A DNA stretch of 64,000 nt, taken from contig JAGTXX020000012.1 in assembly GCA_019044685.2 (NCBI GenBank), forward strand, positions 1,240,001 to 1,304,000, read 5' to 3'. The translations under genes and the position numbers were made by a program. Position 1 is the first letter of the stretch, and each line of letters starts with the position of its first letter. The stretch comes from Nannochloris sp. 'desiccata' (Eukaryota > Chlorophyta > Trebouxiophyceae > Chlorellales > Chlorellaceae). The notes beneath the pieces were generated by a model. That model ran no database searches. It saw nothing but the letters and a program-made list of their open reading frames with translations, and had not been told where the DNA came from. Positions 33,091 to 45,246 of the stretch are shown here, in pieces.

Positions 33091-34942
33091 TCAATATATA
33101 ATAGCAGCAACAGCAGTGACATCATCTAATTTCCCTCCTTGTGGCTCCTCCATCAACTTCCGAACAGATTCAGGAACCAGCCGCTCGTGTTTCTCAACTG
33201 CAAATGGTGAATTGTATCTACTATCTTTCGAGTGTTTTGAAGCTAATTTCGCTAATCTAACAGCCAAGGCTTGCACAGTCTGTTGTCCTTTGTAACTGAG
33301 ATCAACAATTCCACCATCAGCAGCACTCTTAATACCACCACCACCACCACCAAACTTACCGCCACCACCTAGTTTCTCTAATTCCTCGGCAACTACTATT
33401 TCTAACTCATGATCCCACAGATTATCCCACAATCCATCACTTCCCATCACAATAACATCCCCAGGTTGTACAACAACATTATAGCGATGCGCGTCATCAG
33501 GCACATTACTCGGGTGGAATCTTGGAGATCCTAGTTGGTACGGTTGATTAAAACGATGTTCCTGTACTATCGATGCAAATATGACTACCCCATCCCGTAC
33601 GATTCTCGTACCACAGTCTCCTAAAGAAGCGAGACGTAAGTAATTGCCTTCTAAAGTGGCTAAGGCGACGGTGCATGTGCCAGGAGCGTGGACTGTCTCA
33701 AATGCGTTCATTAAAATATCGAATGGGTCCCCGTGGAGTGCGGCTCCGGATTCGCAAGCATCTATTAATTTTCGAGGGTATTCTGCTGGATTGATACCTG
33801 CTGCAGCCCAGCCACCAACGCCATCGGCGACGCCGAAGCTTGCATATTCTTCAGAGACGAAGAATGCGTCTTCACCTCCTGTGTGGAGTTTGGCAGGGTG
33901 AGGAATAGCACAGCCGGCAACAGCAAGCTTTCGAAAACTATTGTTCGATGATGTGAGTTCAGTATACTCTGCATCACTGCCGCCTCTTTCTTCTAGAGCA
34001 TTAAGTTGTACTTTCAATTGCTGCATTTTCGTTCGCAATGCGACTTGTCGCTCTACTTGTCGCAATAATTGCGCTTGTACACCTCTATTATAAAGCAAAG
34101 AGCGGTACTTTCGTTTTACCTCTTCATGAGCATGTGGTTGTAATACACCAAAAAGTTCCCACTGTATTTTTGACAATTGCTCTTCTAATTTCACCGCAAC
34201 GTCACTTCCATTATCTGATGTCGATATATGATCTTCAATAGAAGCAATTTTAAAAGTAATCTCATCCCATGCTTCTGTCACCGCAGGAGGCAGCAGCACC
34301 GCCAAGTCGTCTTGCAACTCTAACAACTGGGCATCCATGCTTGTAATAAGCATACGTAATCTTAAGTCTAATTTTTCCAACTCGTCCATGGATAAATGAA
34401 TGGTTTCGTCGACTTGTGCACCAGTTTCTGCGGCGAGGAGGAGAGGGCCCACAGCAGCCACCGCTGCTGCTTCTGAAGAAGAAAGAGGTGCAGCAGGTGA
34501 AGAGGAAGAGGGCTTTTTGTTTAATTTACGTGATGCGGAGAAGATATTTTTGGATAAAGAGAGGGCTGCGATGGATATGGTAATTAAGCCAGCAGCAAAT
34601 GCCCACGACAGCGGCGGCTGCGTGACAGAGGACGGCAATGAGAATGGAAGAGAAGAAGGTTCAGCAGTTTTAATAGACTGCAATCAATCAAATTGAAGAA
34701 TTTGTTTTGTGAGAAGGTCTTTAAGTAGATTTGAGGACTGGTAAGTCCCTTGGCAAGCGTGCAGCTTCAAGTTTTTCAGTGACCAAAATTGCCAAAAAAA
34801 CCAAAATGATATTTATTCAACTTGCCTGCTGTTTCTTGCCATCTTGCGCCCGGCATACTGCACTACATAATCGTGCGGAAGAACCTAACTTATTTGCAGG
34901 TTTGCTTAATGCCGAAAGTTCAACCCGAACTGCAGTTTTCAT
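33091..34942 (-). CDS. PTC7-like PP2C protein phosphatase, probably plastid
   Basis: Metal-dependent Ser/Thr phosphatase. Exon 2 (33091-34677) has no ATG near its start. An in-frame stop lies just upstream and the sequence GATTGCAG forms an acceptor there. The best first exon is 34826-34942: its ATG starts a leader (MKTAVRVELSALSKPANKLG) typical of transit peptides, and it ends CAG before GCAAGT, a standard GC-AG donor in the right phase. This gives 567 residues. The leader is followed by one hydrophobic segment (LSWAFAAGLITISIAALSL), a coiled-coil stretch, then the catalytic domain: GGEDAFFVSEE, VADGVGGWAAAGINPAEYPR, SLGDCG and VMGSDGLWDNL, the PPTC7/PP2C26 subgroup pattern. Exon 1 is inference. 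Confidence 0.8.
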
Positions 34943-35282
34943 TCCCAGCAATTTAATTAACGCCAGCATGTTGAAAGGTGCTAGTTGCGATCACCGTTGC
35001 GATCTCGTTATAATTTATCTAGCTTAACAGGAATATCAATAAAATTCGCTATGCGGGGATAAATTTTATGCAATTTTATAAGATTTTTTTCGGCTTCCGC
35101 TAAGGAAGAGCGCCGAAAGACACCTTACCACAACTTACTGAACAACTAATCACCGATGTGAACAGCATCTAGCATTGCATTGTTTGTACATATTTCAGGG
35201 TAGGTGGACACATGTCCATGGTGCCAAAAGCGATAAACAGAAGCTCATTTGTCTTTTTGATCACACTTTCGAGCAAATCAAG
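34943..35282. promoter_or_regulatory. Divergent promoter region, PP2C / PH-kinase genes
   Basis: 340 bp between head-to-head start codons of a phosphatase and a kinase gene. No specific promoter element is recognised. In-frame open sequence just before the kinase ATG has no earlier ATG. Confidence 0.35.
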
Positions 35283-37557
35283 ATGAAGAAGCTACTCAAG
35301 TTGTTGAAGGGAGGCAGCAATGAGGTAGGCTACAGTACGGACACTATGTTTCTAGTAACACAAATATCTATCTATTTGCTTCCACTTTCTCAAAATATAC
35401 ATTTCACATTTTGTCTCTCTGCCACCACTGCCGCTGCCGCAGCAGACCTTCTCCCCTCCTGCAGCTCCTTCCACTTCTCCATCCGGGACCCGCAAGCTCA
35501 ACGCCCAGCTTTCCAGCAAAGTAAGAAACCCAAGCATCATGCCTGGTTCTTTCTTTGCACGTGATCAACAATTTAAAGAACACAGTGCCAGGGGGGGTAC
35601 CAAAGCCATCGTGCAACCTATGACTCAAGGCCCTGTCGAATTCAAGGAAGGCAAATTTACTTCATGGACACCAGCCTGGGCTCGAATAGAAGGTGCATCT
35701 ATTGTTCTATACCCGCCGCAACAACCAGAAGTACAACACACCGCTGCTTCTACAGAAGACAGCGCCAATGGCGGCAGCAAAGGTGATAAAAATATTATAA
35801 GCAATAGTCTTTCCACTACAACGGAGAAGCAACTGTATAAACCACAAGGTCCTCCTCTAAAGAAAGTACAACTTGTAGGATCTCATGTAACAGCTTTAAA
35901 GCCGCCTCAGGAGTTTACAATCAGTGAAGGAGCCCCTGGCGGTGGCGGAGGAAGTGTACCCAGTGTACCTAGTCACGGCGCTTCAATTTCCATCAAAGCA
36001 GGCACAGCAGGTGAACGAGATCAATGGATGGTTGCATTCGGCAGAATCCCAGGCATCTTCCGTAAAGCTGAAGATTATTACGTTTTTGGAAGAAAGTGGG
36101 GCCATGGTGCCACAAGTGAAGTTATTGAAGTCGTGGGGAAATTCACGTTGAAAAAGTTTGCATTAAAAAGAAGATTGCAAAATACAAGAGAAGCAACCAC
36201 AGCGATGCATAATGAACTCAGAATATTACAAATATGTGCCAAACATCCACACCCTGCGATTCCTACTTTAGAAGACTTCTTTTTTAGTACCTCTGGTCGG
36301 ATAGAGCTGGTCATGCAGCTGATGCAAGGCGGTGAATTATTCGATTGGATTGCCAATCGGGAAGAACACTTGACCGAAACCGATGCCAAAATCGTCTTTC
36401 GGCAAGTAGTATCCGGTATTGCACACCTCCACTCGTTGGGAATCGCCCACAGAGATCTTAAACCACAGAATTTAATGTACGTAACTGCCAGTGAAGGCGC
36501 CGGAGAAGGAGCAATGATAAAAATTATGGATTACGATCTTGCCCGGGTCAATTATTCACCAGAATGGGAAGGCAGTACACCGTGCGGTACAATCCATTAC
36601 ATGGCACCGGAAGTGATACGGCGGCAAAAGTATTCTTTAGCCATAGATTGTTGGAGTTTAGGGGTGTTACTTTATATTTTGCTCAGTGGTTGTATGCCCT
36701 TCTCCGGAATAGATGACGTGGCGATCGAAAGTGCCATTGAGAAAGGGGAATATTCTCTTACTGGGAAGTCGTGGGATGAAGTGAGTGACGAGGCAAAAGA
36801 TTTAGTGAAAAGCTTGTTGAAAATGGAGGCTAGTGAGAGATTAACTGCGGCACAGTGTTTAGAACATCCTTGGTTGCAAGAGGTTGTTGGCAGAGAAGCT
36901 TCGGGTGCGGGAGCAGCTGATACCGGTGGTGTTCTTGGTGGTGGCGCTCCTAGTAGCCCAGCAATAACTATTGGAGGGAAAAGAAGTGGTCAGTTGTCAA
37001 GTCCTGAACGGTCGTTACGTACTGTACAGAACCTGCGTCAGCTTTCTGAAACTCTACGAGGAAGTAGCAGTGGCGGTCTTGGAGGGGGTAGCACTGGTAG
37101 TGCTGACGGTGATCTGCAAAAGCAAGTGGGTGTATCTCCTTCCTCCTCTCCAACACTGCTCTCTAGATCTCCTCTTAGCAAAGCTTTAGATTATAATCTC
37201 GATGCTGTACGGAAACACGCTTCTGCGTTAGGCATTAAAAAAGAAACATTGAGCGATGGAAATAATGAGGATCGGGAAATGAAGAAGAACGATTACAGAG
37301 ATAAAGATTCTGCTGACGTGACAAATCTACGTTTGACCCTGGATTTGGTGGGTACTCAAGGTGGGATATTAGATTCTCAAGTAGCGCGGGCTACTGGCGC
37401 AGGGGAGGGGCTGGTTCAACTGCCTGCAAGTCCTTCAACATTAAACGCTGTTGCCGCGGGAGTCGGTAGGACGAGAGACGAGTTTGCGGATCTGGACGCT
37501 GCTTTTGTAGAGGAAGAAGAGCACCACATGCATAAAGATCTAGAAGAGGAGGATTAA
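35283..37557 (+). CDS. PH-domain / CAMK-like Ser/Thr protein kinase
   Basis: Exon 1 (35283-35324, MKKLLKLLKGGSNE) joins exon 2 (35443-37557) in phase 0, giving 718 residues. The acceptor could also be 3 bp later. A PH domain starts at KEGKFTSWTPAWARIEGASI and ends with the helix GERDQWMVAFGRI, so phosphoinositide-dependent membrane binding is likely. The kinase domain follows: GHGATSEV loop, lysine in KFALKRR, catalytic HRDLKPQN, CGTIHYMAPEV and DCWSLGVLLYILLSG, closest in pattern to CAMK/CDPK kinases. The metal-binding DFG is DYD (IKIMDYDLARV). There are no EF-hands. The tail is Gly/Ser-rich, then acidic. Exon 1 is the least certain part. Confidence 0.85.
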
Positions 37558-37862
37558 GGTAGCATATGCTTAAAAGAAGAGCACATTGCCTTGCAGTTTT
37601 TGGCACCTTTTGACGCCTGAGGTGCTGCTGGCAGCATAGTAGTTAATAGAGGCCTTTCAAGAGGCAACCTTTGGAGTAATGTCGTAACTATTCATTGTTT
37701 CTGTATTTTTGTAATCACAGTCGTTAAACATGTGCTGCGAAGACTGGAAGATTGTCACCATGTGTGCCGCATTATCTTAATTCTTTCGAATCGAACTGAA
37801 ATTTGAAGAGTGCAATCCAGGTATCGAGCTTTATTTTAATACCAGTATTTAATTATAGCGAC
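37558..37862. other. Intergenic, 305 bp
   Basis: Untranslated-region and promoter sequence between two same-strand genes. Nothing else is seen. Confidence 0.5.
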
Positions 37863-38924
37863 ATGGCGTCTTTAGATTTAGGATCACGCAGCGGAAGTGA
37901 TTGGCAGAACAGGATACATTTAAAGCCTCTGCGCCACCAGATGCTCAATAGGCCAACAGCAAGGACACCACGCACTCTGCAACGCACCACAACTAGAGCA
38001 TCTGGAAAAAACGAACCACAGTTTGGAAGGGTGCTCTTCCGTTTACCTTGGTTCTTGGCGCCAGCTGAAGCTCAAGTTGGTTTAATTGCAGCACCGACAC
38101 CACCCAGTCCACCACCAGTGCCTCCAGCAACTACAGAAGTTTCTGCATTTGACAGTCCTATTTTAAGCATAGCTGGCGGTGGTCGTTATTTTTTCTGGTA
38201 TTTAGGCGTCATGAAATACCTTTTAGACTACTTTGACCTCACCAAAGTAACACTCATCGGTGCCAGTGCTGGAGGCCTCGTCGCAGTCCTCTCAGCCTGC
38301 AACGTCAATCTCGACCGCGCAGTTCGCGAAGCGTACCGTCTAAGCGTCGAAAATGACGTTTTTACCCGTCCTGCTGGCTTAGCAGGTATTTGGGGTGAAA
38401 TTATTCGTGAATGGCTTGATGAATTATTGCCAGAGAACGCCCAAGAACTCTGTGCCAACGGGCGAGTAAAACTTGTTGTAACCGAGGCCCTTACTTTACG
38501 ATTGAGATATATAGACGACTTTTCCGATAGAGATGACCTTATAGCCGCATTACGATGCACAATTCACATCCCTTGGTTTTTAGACGGCGCTGCAACGAGG
38601 CAATACCGGGGTAAAAGATACATCGACGGGAGCCTATTTGATTTCATTCTAGGCACCAATTCTGATTTGATCAATTGTGGAGGTGCAGCGACAGTGGTAG
38701 ATTACTTCTTTGATGATACGCTGGAGTTTGATAGGCTTGATTTTGTACGTCTTTCTAGCTATGAGGATGTCAAAGCATTAGTTAAGAAAGGCTATGCCTA
38801 TGCTGAGAGGACAGATGCAGAGGGCAGGTGGGATGAAAAATTAGGGGCTGTGAGAAAAGGAGCCTTGCGGTTGGCGGTAGAATATCCTACGAGGTTACTT
38901 AACAGAGCCTTGGCTGAAGCATAG
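37863..38924 (+). CDS. Patatin-like phospholipase, probably plastid
   Basis: 353 residues in one exon from the ATG at 37863. The frame is open further upstream but only with non-ATG codons. The first about 70 residues are rich in Arg, Ser and Thr, a likely transit peptide. The catalytic core shows the oxyanion loop SIAGGGRYFFWYLGV, the nucleophile elbow GASAGG and the Asp of the Ser-Asp dyad in YIDGSLFDF. It should hydrolyse acyl chains from membrane or storage lipids. Substrate and site of action are inferred only. The domain is compact and resembles algal and PNPLA-type patatins more than plant storage patatins. Confidence 0.88.
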   Translation: MASLDLGSRSGSDWQNRIHLKPLRHQMLNRPTARTPRTLQRTTTRASGKNEPQFGRVLFRLPWFLAPAEAQVGLIAAPTPPSPPPVPPATTEVSAFDSPILSIAGGGRYFFWYLGVMKYLLDYFDLTKVTLIGASAGGLVAVLSACNVNLDRAVREAYRLSVENDVFTRPAGLAGIWGEIIREWLDELLPENAQELCANGRVKLVVTEALTLRLRYIDDFSDRDDLIAALRCTIHIPWFLDGAATRQYRGKRYIDGSLFDFILGTNSDLINCGGAATVVDYFFDDTLEFDRLDFVRLSSYEDVKALVKKGYAYAERTDAEGRWDEKLGAVRKGALRLAVEYPTRLLNRALAEA

Positions 38925-39389
38925 AAAGAAAGAAAGACGCTGGAGTGCAAGAATGACCAGAAGTAGGATCCTCGGTACCTTTTTCATTTCCTGCCGGTAC
39001 ACTTGTCCAGTACATTTTGCAAAATTTGAATTAGTAAAAAACGTTCTGCTGTTTATTCTCTGCTATATTTACTTTTTCAGTCTCCATTTAATTATGTATA
39101 CTATCCCATCGTTTCTTTTCCCTTTTATTTGAATCTGATGCTACTCTGGCTATCTGATTACCCTGGCGGTGCCTTTTATAAAATATTTGCGGAGAAGCTA
39201 TACATAGTTACAGGAGTATGCGCAATAAGGGTCTCGGAAGCGACATTATCTTACCATATAGAAAGTTTTTGTGCAAGTGTTACTTAATAAACGCTTCTTT
39301 CAGCATTTTAGTGTACTAATAATCAATGGTGAATGGAAAATCAGTCACCGAAATTTTAAAATTGGAAACAAATCTTCTTTATTTGTTAA
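38925..39389. other. Intergenic between convergent genes, 465 bp
   Basis: 3' untranslated regions of the patatin and topoisomerase genes. No gene or repeat is recognised. Confidence 0.5.
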
Positions 39390-42300
39390 TCAATCAGAAG
39401 GGCAGTAGTCCTCCTCCTCAGACTCAGGCTCGCTTTCTTCCTCTTCGCTGTCGTCCTCAACATACTTGGCCTTGACCGCAGCAGCAGCAGCACGGCGAGG
39501 TACAGCCTTGGGCTTCGCCACAACAGGAGCAGGAGAATTCTCATCCTCGCTCATAATCTCAAAAACATCATCTTCCTCATCGCTGCTGTTTGCAACTTTG
39601 CGGGCCTTGGGCTTGGGAGCAGCTTTCTTAGCAGCCGCAGCAGCCTTTGGCTTTGCAGCAGCTTTCTTAACAGCAGCTGCATCAGGCTTAGCCTTTGGCT
39701 TCTCAGCGGCAACAGAGGCATTGGAGGGTTTCGCAGCAGCAGCAGCAGCAGCTTTAGGCAGACGGGCAGGGGAATTAGTATCACTATCACCATCACTAAT
39801 TGTAGTAATATTAAATTCTTCTTCCTCGCTATCATCCATAAAATCACTTTCTTCCTCACTCCCTTCTTCATCGCTATCATAAATCCGGATTGGCTTTTTG
39901 ACAGCAGCACGAGCAGGGCGAGGTGCAGCAGCAGGTTTCTTGGGCGCCGGAGGCTTTGCGATCTTGGGGGCAGGAGGTAAACTTAAATTAACTGACATTT
40001 CAGAGCCCTTGGAGTCCAAGTCCATGCCATTCATCCGCATAGCCATACGTTGCATAAGAGACATTTCTTCCTCAACAGGAGGAGGGGAAGGTTCGTGGCT
40101 CGCAGCAGCAGCAGCCTTGGCAGTGCCCTTCTTTCCACCAGCAGCAGTAACAGTGGAGGTGGTCATGGACGACGGCTCAGAGATTGGTTGACGATGGGCA
40201 GGGGCAGGACGACGAGCTTTCACAGCTTGTGCAGGGCGTTTCACATTAATGAAATCCTCTTCATCAGACATATCACTATCACTGAGCTCGCTATCATCGT
40301 CAGACCAGTCAGCTTTCTTCTTCTTGCTATTCTTCTTTGCCTTGGCTGCCTTTACGCGCTTGCTATCAGCCTTGCGAGCTTTAGCCTGCTGGCGGAATAA
40401 AGCCATTTCTTTACGAGCTTCTTCCTCTTCAAATTCTTCATATGCAGCAAGGAATCCATCAAGATCTCTCCGCCACATGTCTGCTTCAGTGGTTCCGCGG
40501 AGACCAGTAACCTCGGCTTCCTTCTCTTCAGCTTCAGATTTCAAGGCCTGAACCTTCTCCATAGTCAAGCTGGAAAGAGACATAGACAGCAAATATTCGT
40601 AACTCCCTTGTTCAGGTTCAGCGCCTTCTTCAGCCTCTTCGGCAAGCTCAGGAATACCAGCGGCTGCCGCAGCGCTCGCTTTCTTCGCGCTGAGCAAGCG
40701 ATCGTAGCCAGCCTTCTCAAGGTCTGCTTCAATCTCGGCACGACGACGGTTGCTCAGCTTGAGAGAACCATCAACCACGGCTAAAATAAAGCGCACACGG
40801 TTGGAAATACGGGTCAATTCAGCTTCAGCAGCCCGCAGCAAGGCCGCTTTACGCTTGACATAGTACTCCATTCGCAGAGGATAAAACTCGCGAATAATAT
40901 CTTCAGGGCCTTCATACCTTCGAATAATGCCATCAGGACCGAACAACATCATATTACTGATCGCAAGCTTGGTAGTAAGCTTGAATTTGGTGTGTAAACC
41001 AGTAGCAAGAGCTTCCTTCATTTTTGCTTCGGACAAAGTCACCACAAAACGAACAGTGGAATCGGTATGATACTCTCTATATTCAGTGATAAAGGGAGTT
41101 GCATTCTTATCTTCAGGACGAGCAAGCTCTTCCAGGAATTCTTTATAATCCTGAGTCCATTTACGCACGGGAAGCTCAATGATTTCCAAGGTCGTAGCAT
41201 CAATCTGGTTGATGACACCATGAACCACATACGAGCGCACCCCTTTATTCGAGACAACTTCTTCAATGGTACCTTGGTACCCACGATACCAAGGATCCAT
41301 AGCAAACATCTCTTCACCATTGAGCAAGCATTTAATGTTGTCAACGATATCACGAGGGTTGTAGTTGGGGATGGAAGTAGACCAGCCGGTACCGATACCT
41401 TCCGCGCCATTAATCAACACGGCAGGAAGAATAGGAGTATACCACTCAGGCTCAATACTCTGCCCTTCTTCATTCAAATATTTCAAAAGTTTATCATCAG
41501 CTTCATTGAATAAATGACGGGTGAGATTAGCGAGACGAGTGAAGACATAACGAGGTGATGCAGCATCTTTTCCACCTTGAAGACGAGTGCCAAATTGACC
41601 CTGGGGAACCAAATAGTTGATATTATTTGACCCAGTGAAATCTTGAGCAAGACCCATGACAGTAGAAGTCAAAGACGCTTCACCATGATGGTAGGCCGAG
41701 TGTTCTGCGACATAACCAGCCAATTGGGCTACTTTAATATCGTTGCGTAAATTACGTTTGAAGCAAGCATACATAATTTTACGCTGACCAGGCTTGAAGC
41801 CATCAACCATGGAAGGAATAGAACGTTCCAAATCAGCACGAGAGAAAAGAATCAATTCTTTATGGACAAACTCGTGATACGAGATAGTATCAGCAGAGTG
41901 GTCAAGGAAGGTGCCGGGGACGAACGAACGAAGCCAATCCTTACGCTCATCAACTTTCTTTTTAGAGAAAGCCATTTCCAGAGCAGTACCATCACCATCA
42001 CCTTGCCAGACGAACTCTTTACGATGAGACTCGATATTAGAGAAGTAATCCTTGGCCTCGCCAGCGGTGGAAGTACCCAGACCTTTGTAGTATTTAATTT
42101 TCCAACCACGGCGGTTGCCCTCCTCCCGCCAATTTTCGTATTCTGGCAGAGTAAAGAAGGAAATCGACTCTTTACCCTTGGTAGCTTTGATAATTGGAGT
42201 AATAAACTCAACCAAAAAACCAGGTAAAGTCAACAAAGATGGGTAGAAGGTGTGAAAAAAGTTCATGATAAGACCTTTAATATGAGATCCATCGTGATCT

Positions 42301-44176
42301 TGATCAGTCATGATCATCAAATGGCCATAACGCAAACTTTTAGTATCGGTATAGCTTTTACCGTGCTGGAGACCCAAAATTTGCTTGATATGGTTGATTT
42401 CAGCGTTTCCAGTGATCTGGGAAGCAGCAGCATCACGCACGTTGAGCAGTTTTCCACGGAGGGGAAAGACACCATAACGATCACGACCTACTACACTCAA
42501 TCCAGAGATGGCAAGAGATTTCGCAGAATCACCCTCGGTCAAAATCAAAGTGCACCGGTCGGAGTTTTTACCACCAGCATCGTTGGCATCGTCAAGTTTA
42601 GGAATACCGACCAAACGAGTTTTCTTCGCACCATCTCCCTTTTTCAGCTCTTTATTTGCTTTGAAGGAAGCAAAAGAGAGCACAGCATCAATGATGCCGC
42701 AGTTGGCTACCTTTTTCAGGTAGGCATCAGACAGCTCACATTTAGACCCAAAGGCAGAAGCGCGCAACGTAAGAGTATCTTTTGTTTGAGAGTCAAACGC
42801 AGGATTTTCAACCAAACAATTAACAAACACCCACAAATAATTGCGAACCATGAAGGGTTTCACACCAGCTTGCTTGTGCTTTTTAGCCATAACTTCCACG
42901 ATGTTTTTCACCACCTGGTCGGCGATATAATTCACGTGTGTACCGCCTTTAGATGTGCAAATAGCATTCGCAAAGGAAACTTGGTTGGGTTGACCATCAG
43001 AAGCAGCGATACACACTTCCCAGCGGTCACTGATTTTTTCATAAATACGAGGGACAGCACCTTCACCAGATTTAGGACCTAAATACAGGTCGACGTAAGA
43101 CTGGAAGTCTTTGACAGGGATTCGGGCACCGTTGTAGTAGACCTTGACTCCTTTACCGAGGATACCAGCCATGTCGTAAACACGCTTCCTCATGAGAGCA
43201 ACAGTATCTTCTTCAAGGGCTTCCATTCCAAAACGCTCCAAATCAGGCTGAAATGAAATGCAAGTCCAATTTTCAGTGGCTTTGCAATCAGTGATTTGTG
43301 GGGCACCCTTAGTAGTCATATTTTGCTTGAAAACTTGCTTGTATCGGCGCTTGCGTTTTCCGTCACATGTCTCTACAACAAACTTTGTAGAGAAAATGTT
43401 GGCCAGCTTGGCACCATACCCATTGCGACCTCCAGTAACCTTCTTTTCCTTGTCATTGTAGTTGGATGAAGTTAAAAGCTGGCCAAATATAAGCTCAGGG
43501 ACGTAGATGCCTTCAGTTTTGTGCACCTCGACCGGAACACCAGCACCATTGTTCAGAACTCGAACCTCGCCCTTTTCCTGCAGAGATAGGGATATGGAAA
43601 TACAGTTTAGAACACTTTTAGACACTGCGTATAGAAGGGGTGACAATAACGCGTAGATCAAACTTTATAGAACTTAATAAACAACTAGCAGCTGCAAAAA
43701 CTTACCACATCAATGTCTACACGAAGAGTATCCATATTAGGGTCACGGACTTTATTATCTGCTGCATTGACCAAAATCTCATCAAAGATCTTGTACAGAC
43801 CAGGAGCGTAGTTGGTGTTGCGTTGCACCATCTTCTCTCCGTCGTGGACCCAAAGCTGTTGAGCTTGCTTTTCGCATGACCCAATGTAGGTATCAGGACG
43901 TAAAAGGATGTGTTCCAGCTGAGAGAGCTTCTGATAGGTATCTTCAATGGATTTACCTCCTGATGCAGGAGGGTTGTGTGGGCCCAATGCAGCCTTTGAG
44001 GCTTTGGCTGTGCCCTTGGAAGAGGCCTGCATAAATCGACAATAAGTTGGTTAGCATGGCAGTTAAACATAAAAATATGCAAATACTGGCTCTTCGTCGC
44101 TGATCACTCTCGTAATATTTAATTTAAATTATACCTTGGTGGCTCCACTATTTTCGCTCAATGTATCCACCTCCAT
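39390..44176 (-). CDS. TOP2: DNA topoisomerase II
   Basis: ATP-driven type IIA topoisomerase that passes one duplex through another. Exons on the minus strand are 44135-44176 (14 codons), 43706-44026 and 39390-43577, all phase 0, giving 1,516 residues. GHKL ATPase motifs: DEILVNAADN and GGRNGYGAKLANIF, with the K-loop SQTK. TOPRIM: LILTEGDSAK and DQDHDGSHI. The catalytic tyrosine is in ASPRYVFTRL (about residue 798, codon 41547-41549). The C-terminal about 350 residues are Lys/Ala/Pro-rich with repeated acidic Ser-Asp-Glu clusters, probably casein-kinase-2-type sites and nuclear signals, as in other eukaryotic TOP2. Both introns lie in the first tenth of the gene. Confidence 0.97.
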
Positions 44177-45246
44177 TGCGGCAATTTGCAACTGTCACTG
44201 GCTTTTTATTAACCGCTGCTTGCACCGCAACTAAGTTGCTCGTTAAGTAGAAGATGTACACGTTGTTGATATCTACTTGATTTTTATTTTATATCAACTA
44301 AAGTTCCTGATTGTAAAAATAATATTGTTATTTCGAAATTTTGTGGAAAATTTTGCGGAAGCACTGCTTAAAGGATTAAAGGCATTAGTTCACGCAACAG
44401 ATTTCATATATCTGAGAATTATTCTTAATGTAATATTATATGAAAAGCTGCATGAAACGTCGAAGAAGTTTCTATCCCTCCAGATTGATCGACTTACTTG
44501 TAATCAGTTAGCGTTAGACTTTGGAGCAAAAACCTCTGCTCTGCGACTTTTGATGCAAAGTATGTTTACTATAATGCCATCCGGGTCCCTGTAACCCCTG
44601 AGACGAGTATTTGAAGACTCACCTGCACTCTTTCCACGTTTAGGCCGCCCAGCGGGTTAAAAAGACGAAACGCTGCTGTCTGACTTTTTGCGTTATCTTT
44701 CCATTAAGCAGGAACCAACATGTTATCATTCTCGCGTAGGTTCAGTAAGACTGTACTATAACGCACCAGTGCCATTGCTACGGTTCATAAAGCGCACGCA
44801 GATCCTGCGACACTGGCGGCAGTGGTGGCTGATTTTTACAAATTTAATAAGACAGTGGTGTGCAGTTCCCATCTGTTTGAAAGAAAGTGTTCTTGAAGTC
44901 TCTCTGGGACAAATGAATAAAGTCTTTCAGTGTCTCTCAAGGTTCAGAAAATTGTCTCTCATCGCTCCAAGTCAGTCAGTGACTGCTGGCAGCCAAAAAT
45001 CATTTGAAAGTGTGAACTGCAAAAATGTGCCGTGCTGCGATCTTATCCTATGTCTATTAGCTTAAATTAGGCAAAAACAGAGTCGCTTTATATTAAATAC
45101 ATTATAAAGAAACCAAGGAGGGGGCGAAGCGTTGCCCCACGTCGAAATGAACACAAAATTGCCATGCTTAACAATTAAATGATCAAGATGGGGGGGATTC
45201 AATTCAAGCTTGTTGTTTAATTATGGATAGTAATTTATATTTAAAT
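44177..45246. other. Intergenic between divergent genes, 1,070 bp
   Basis: The longest gene-free stretch of the window. It holds the promoters of TOP2 and PHYLLO. Open frames at 44277-44594 and 44688-45065 have no recognisable domain and non-ATG or weak starts. One frame around 44837-44899 contains VVCSSHLFERKC, faintly like the end of a THAP finger, but it is interrupted by stops on both sides. Confidence 0.4.

Noticed and set aside
42252..43082. Plus-strand open frame of 276 codons opposite TOP2
   Set aside because: Lies entirely antisense to conserved topoisomerase motifs; a codon-bias shadow.
44688..45065. 125-codon plus-strand frame upstream of PHYLLO
   Set aside because: Starts with a non-ATG codon and has no domain. 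Kept only as part of the intergenic note.
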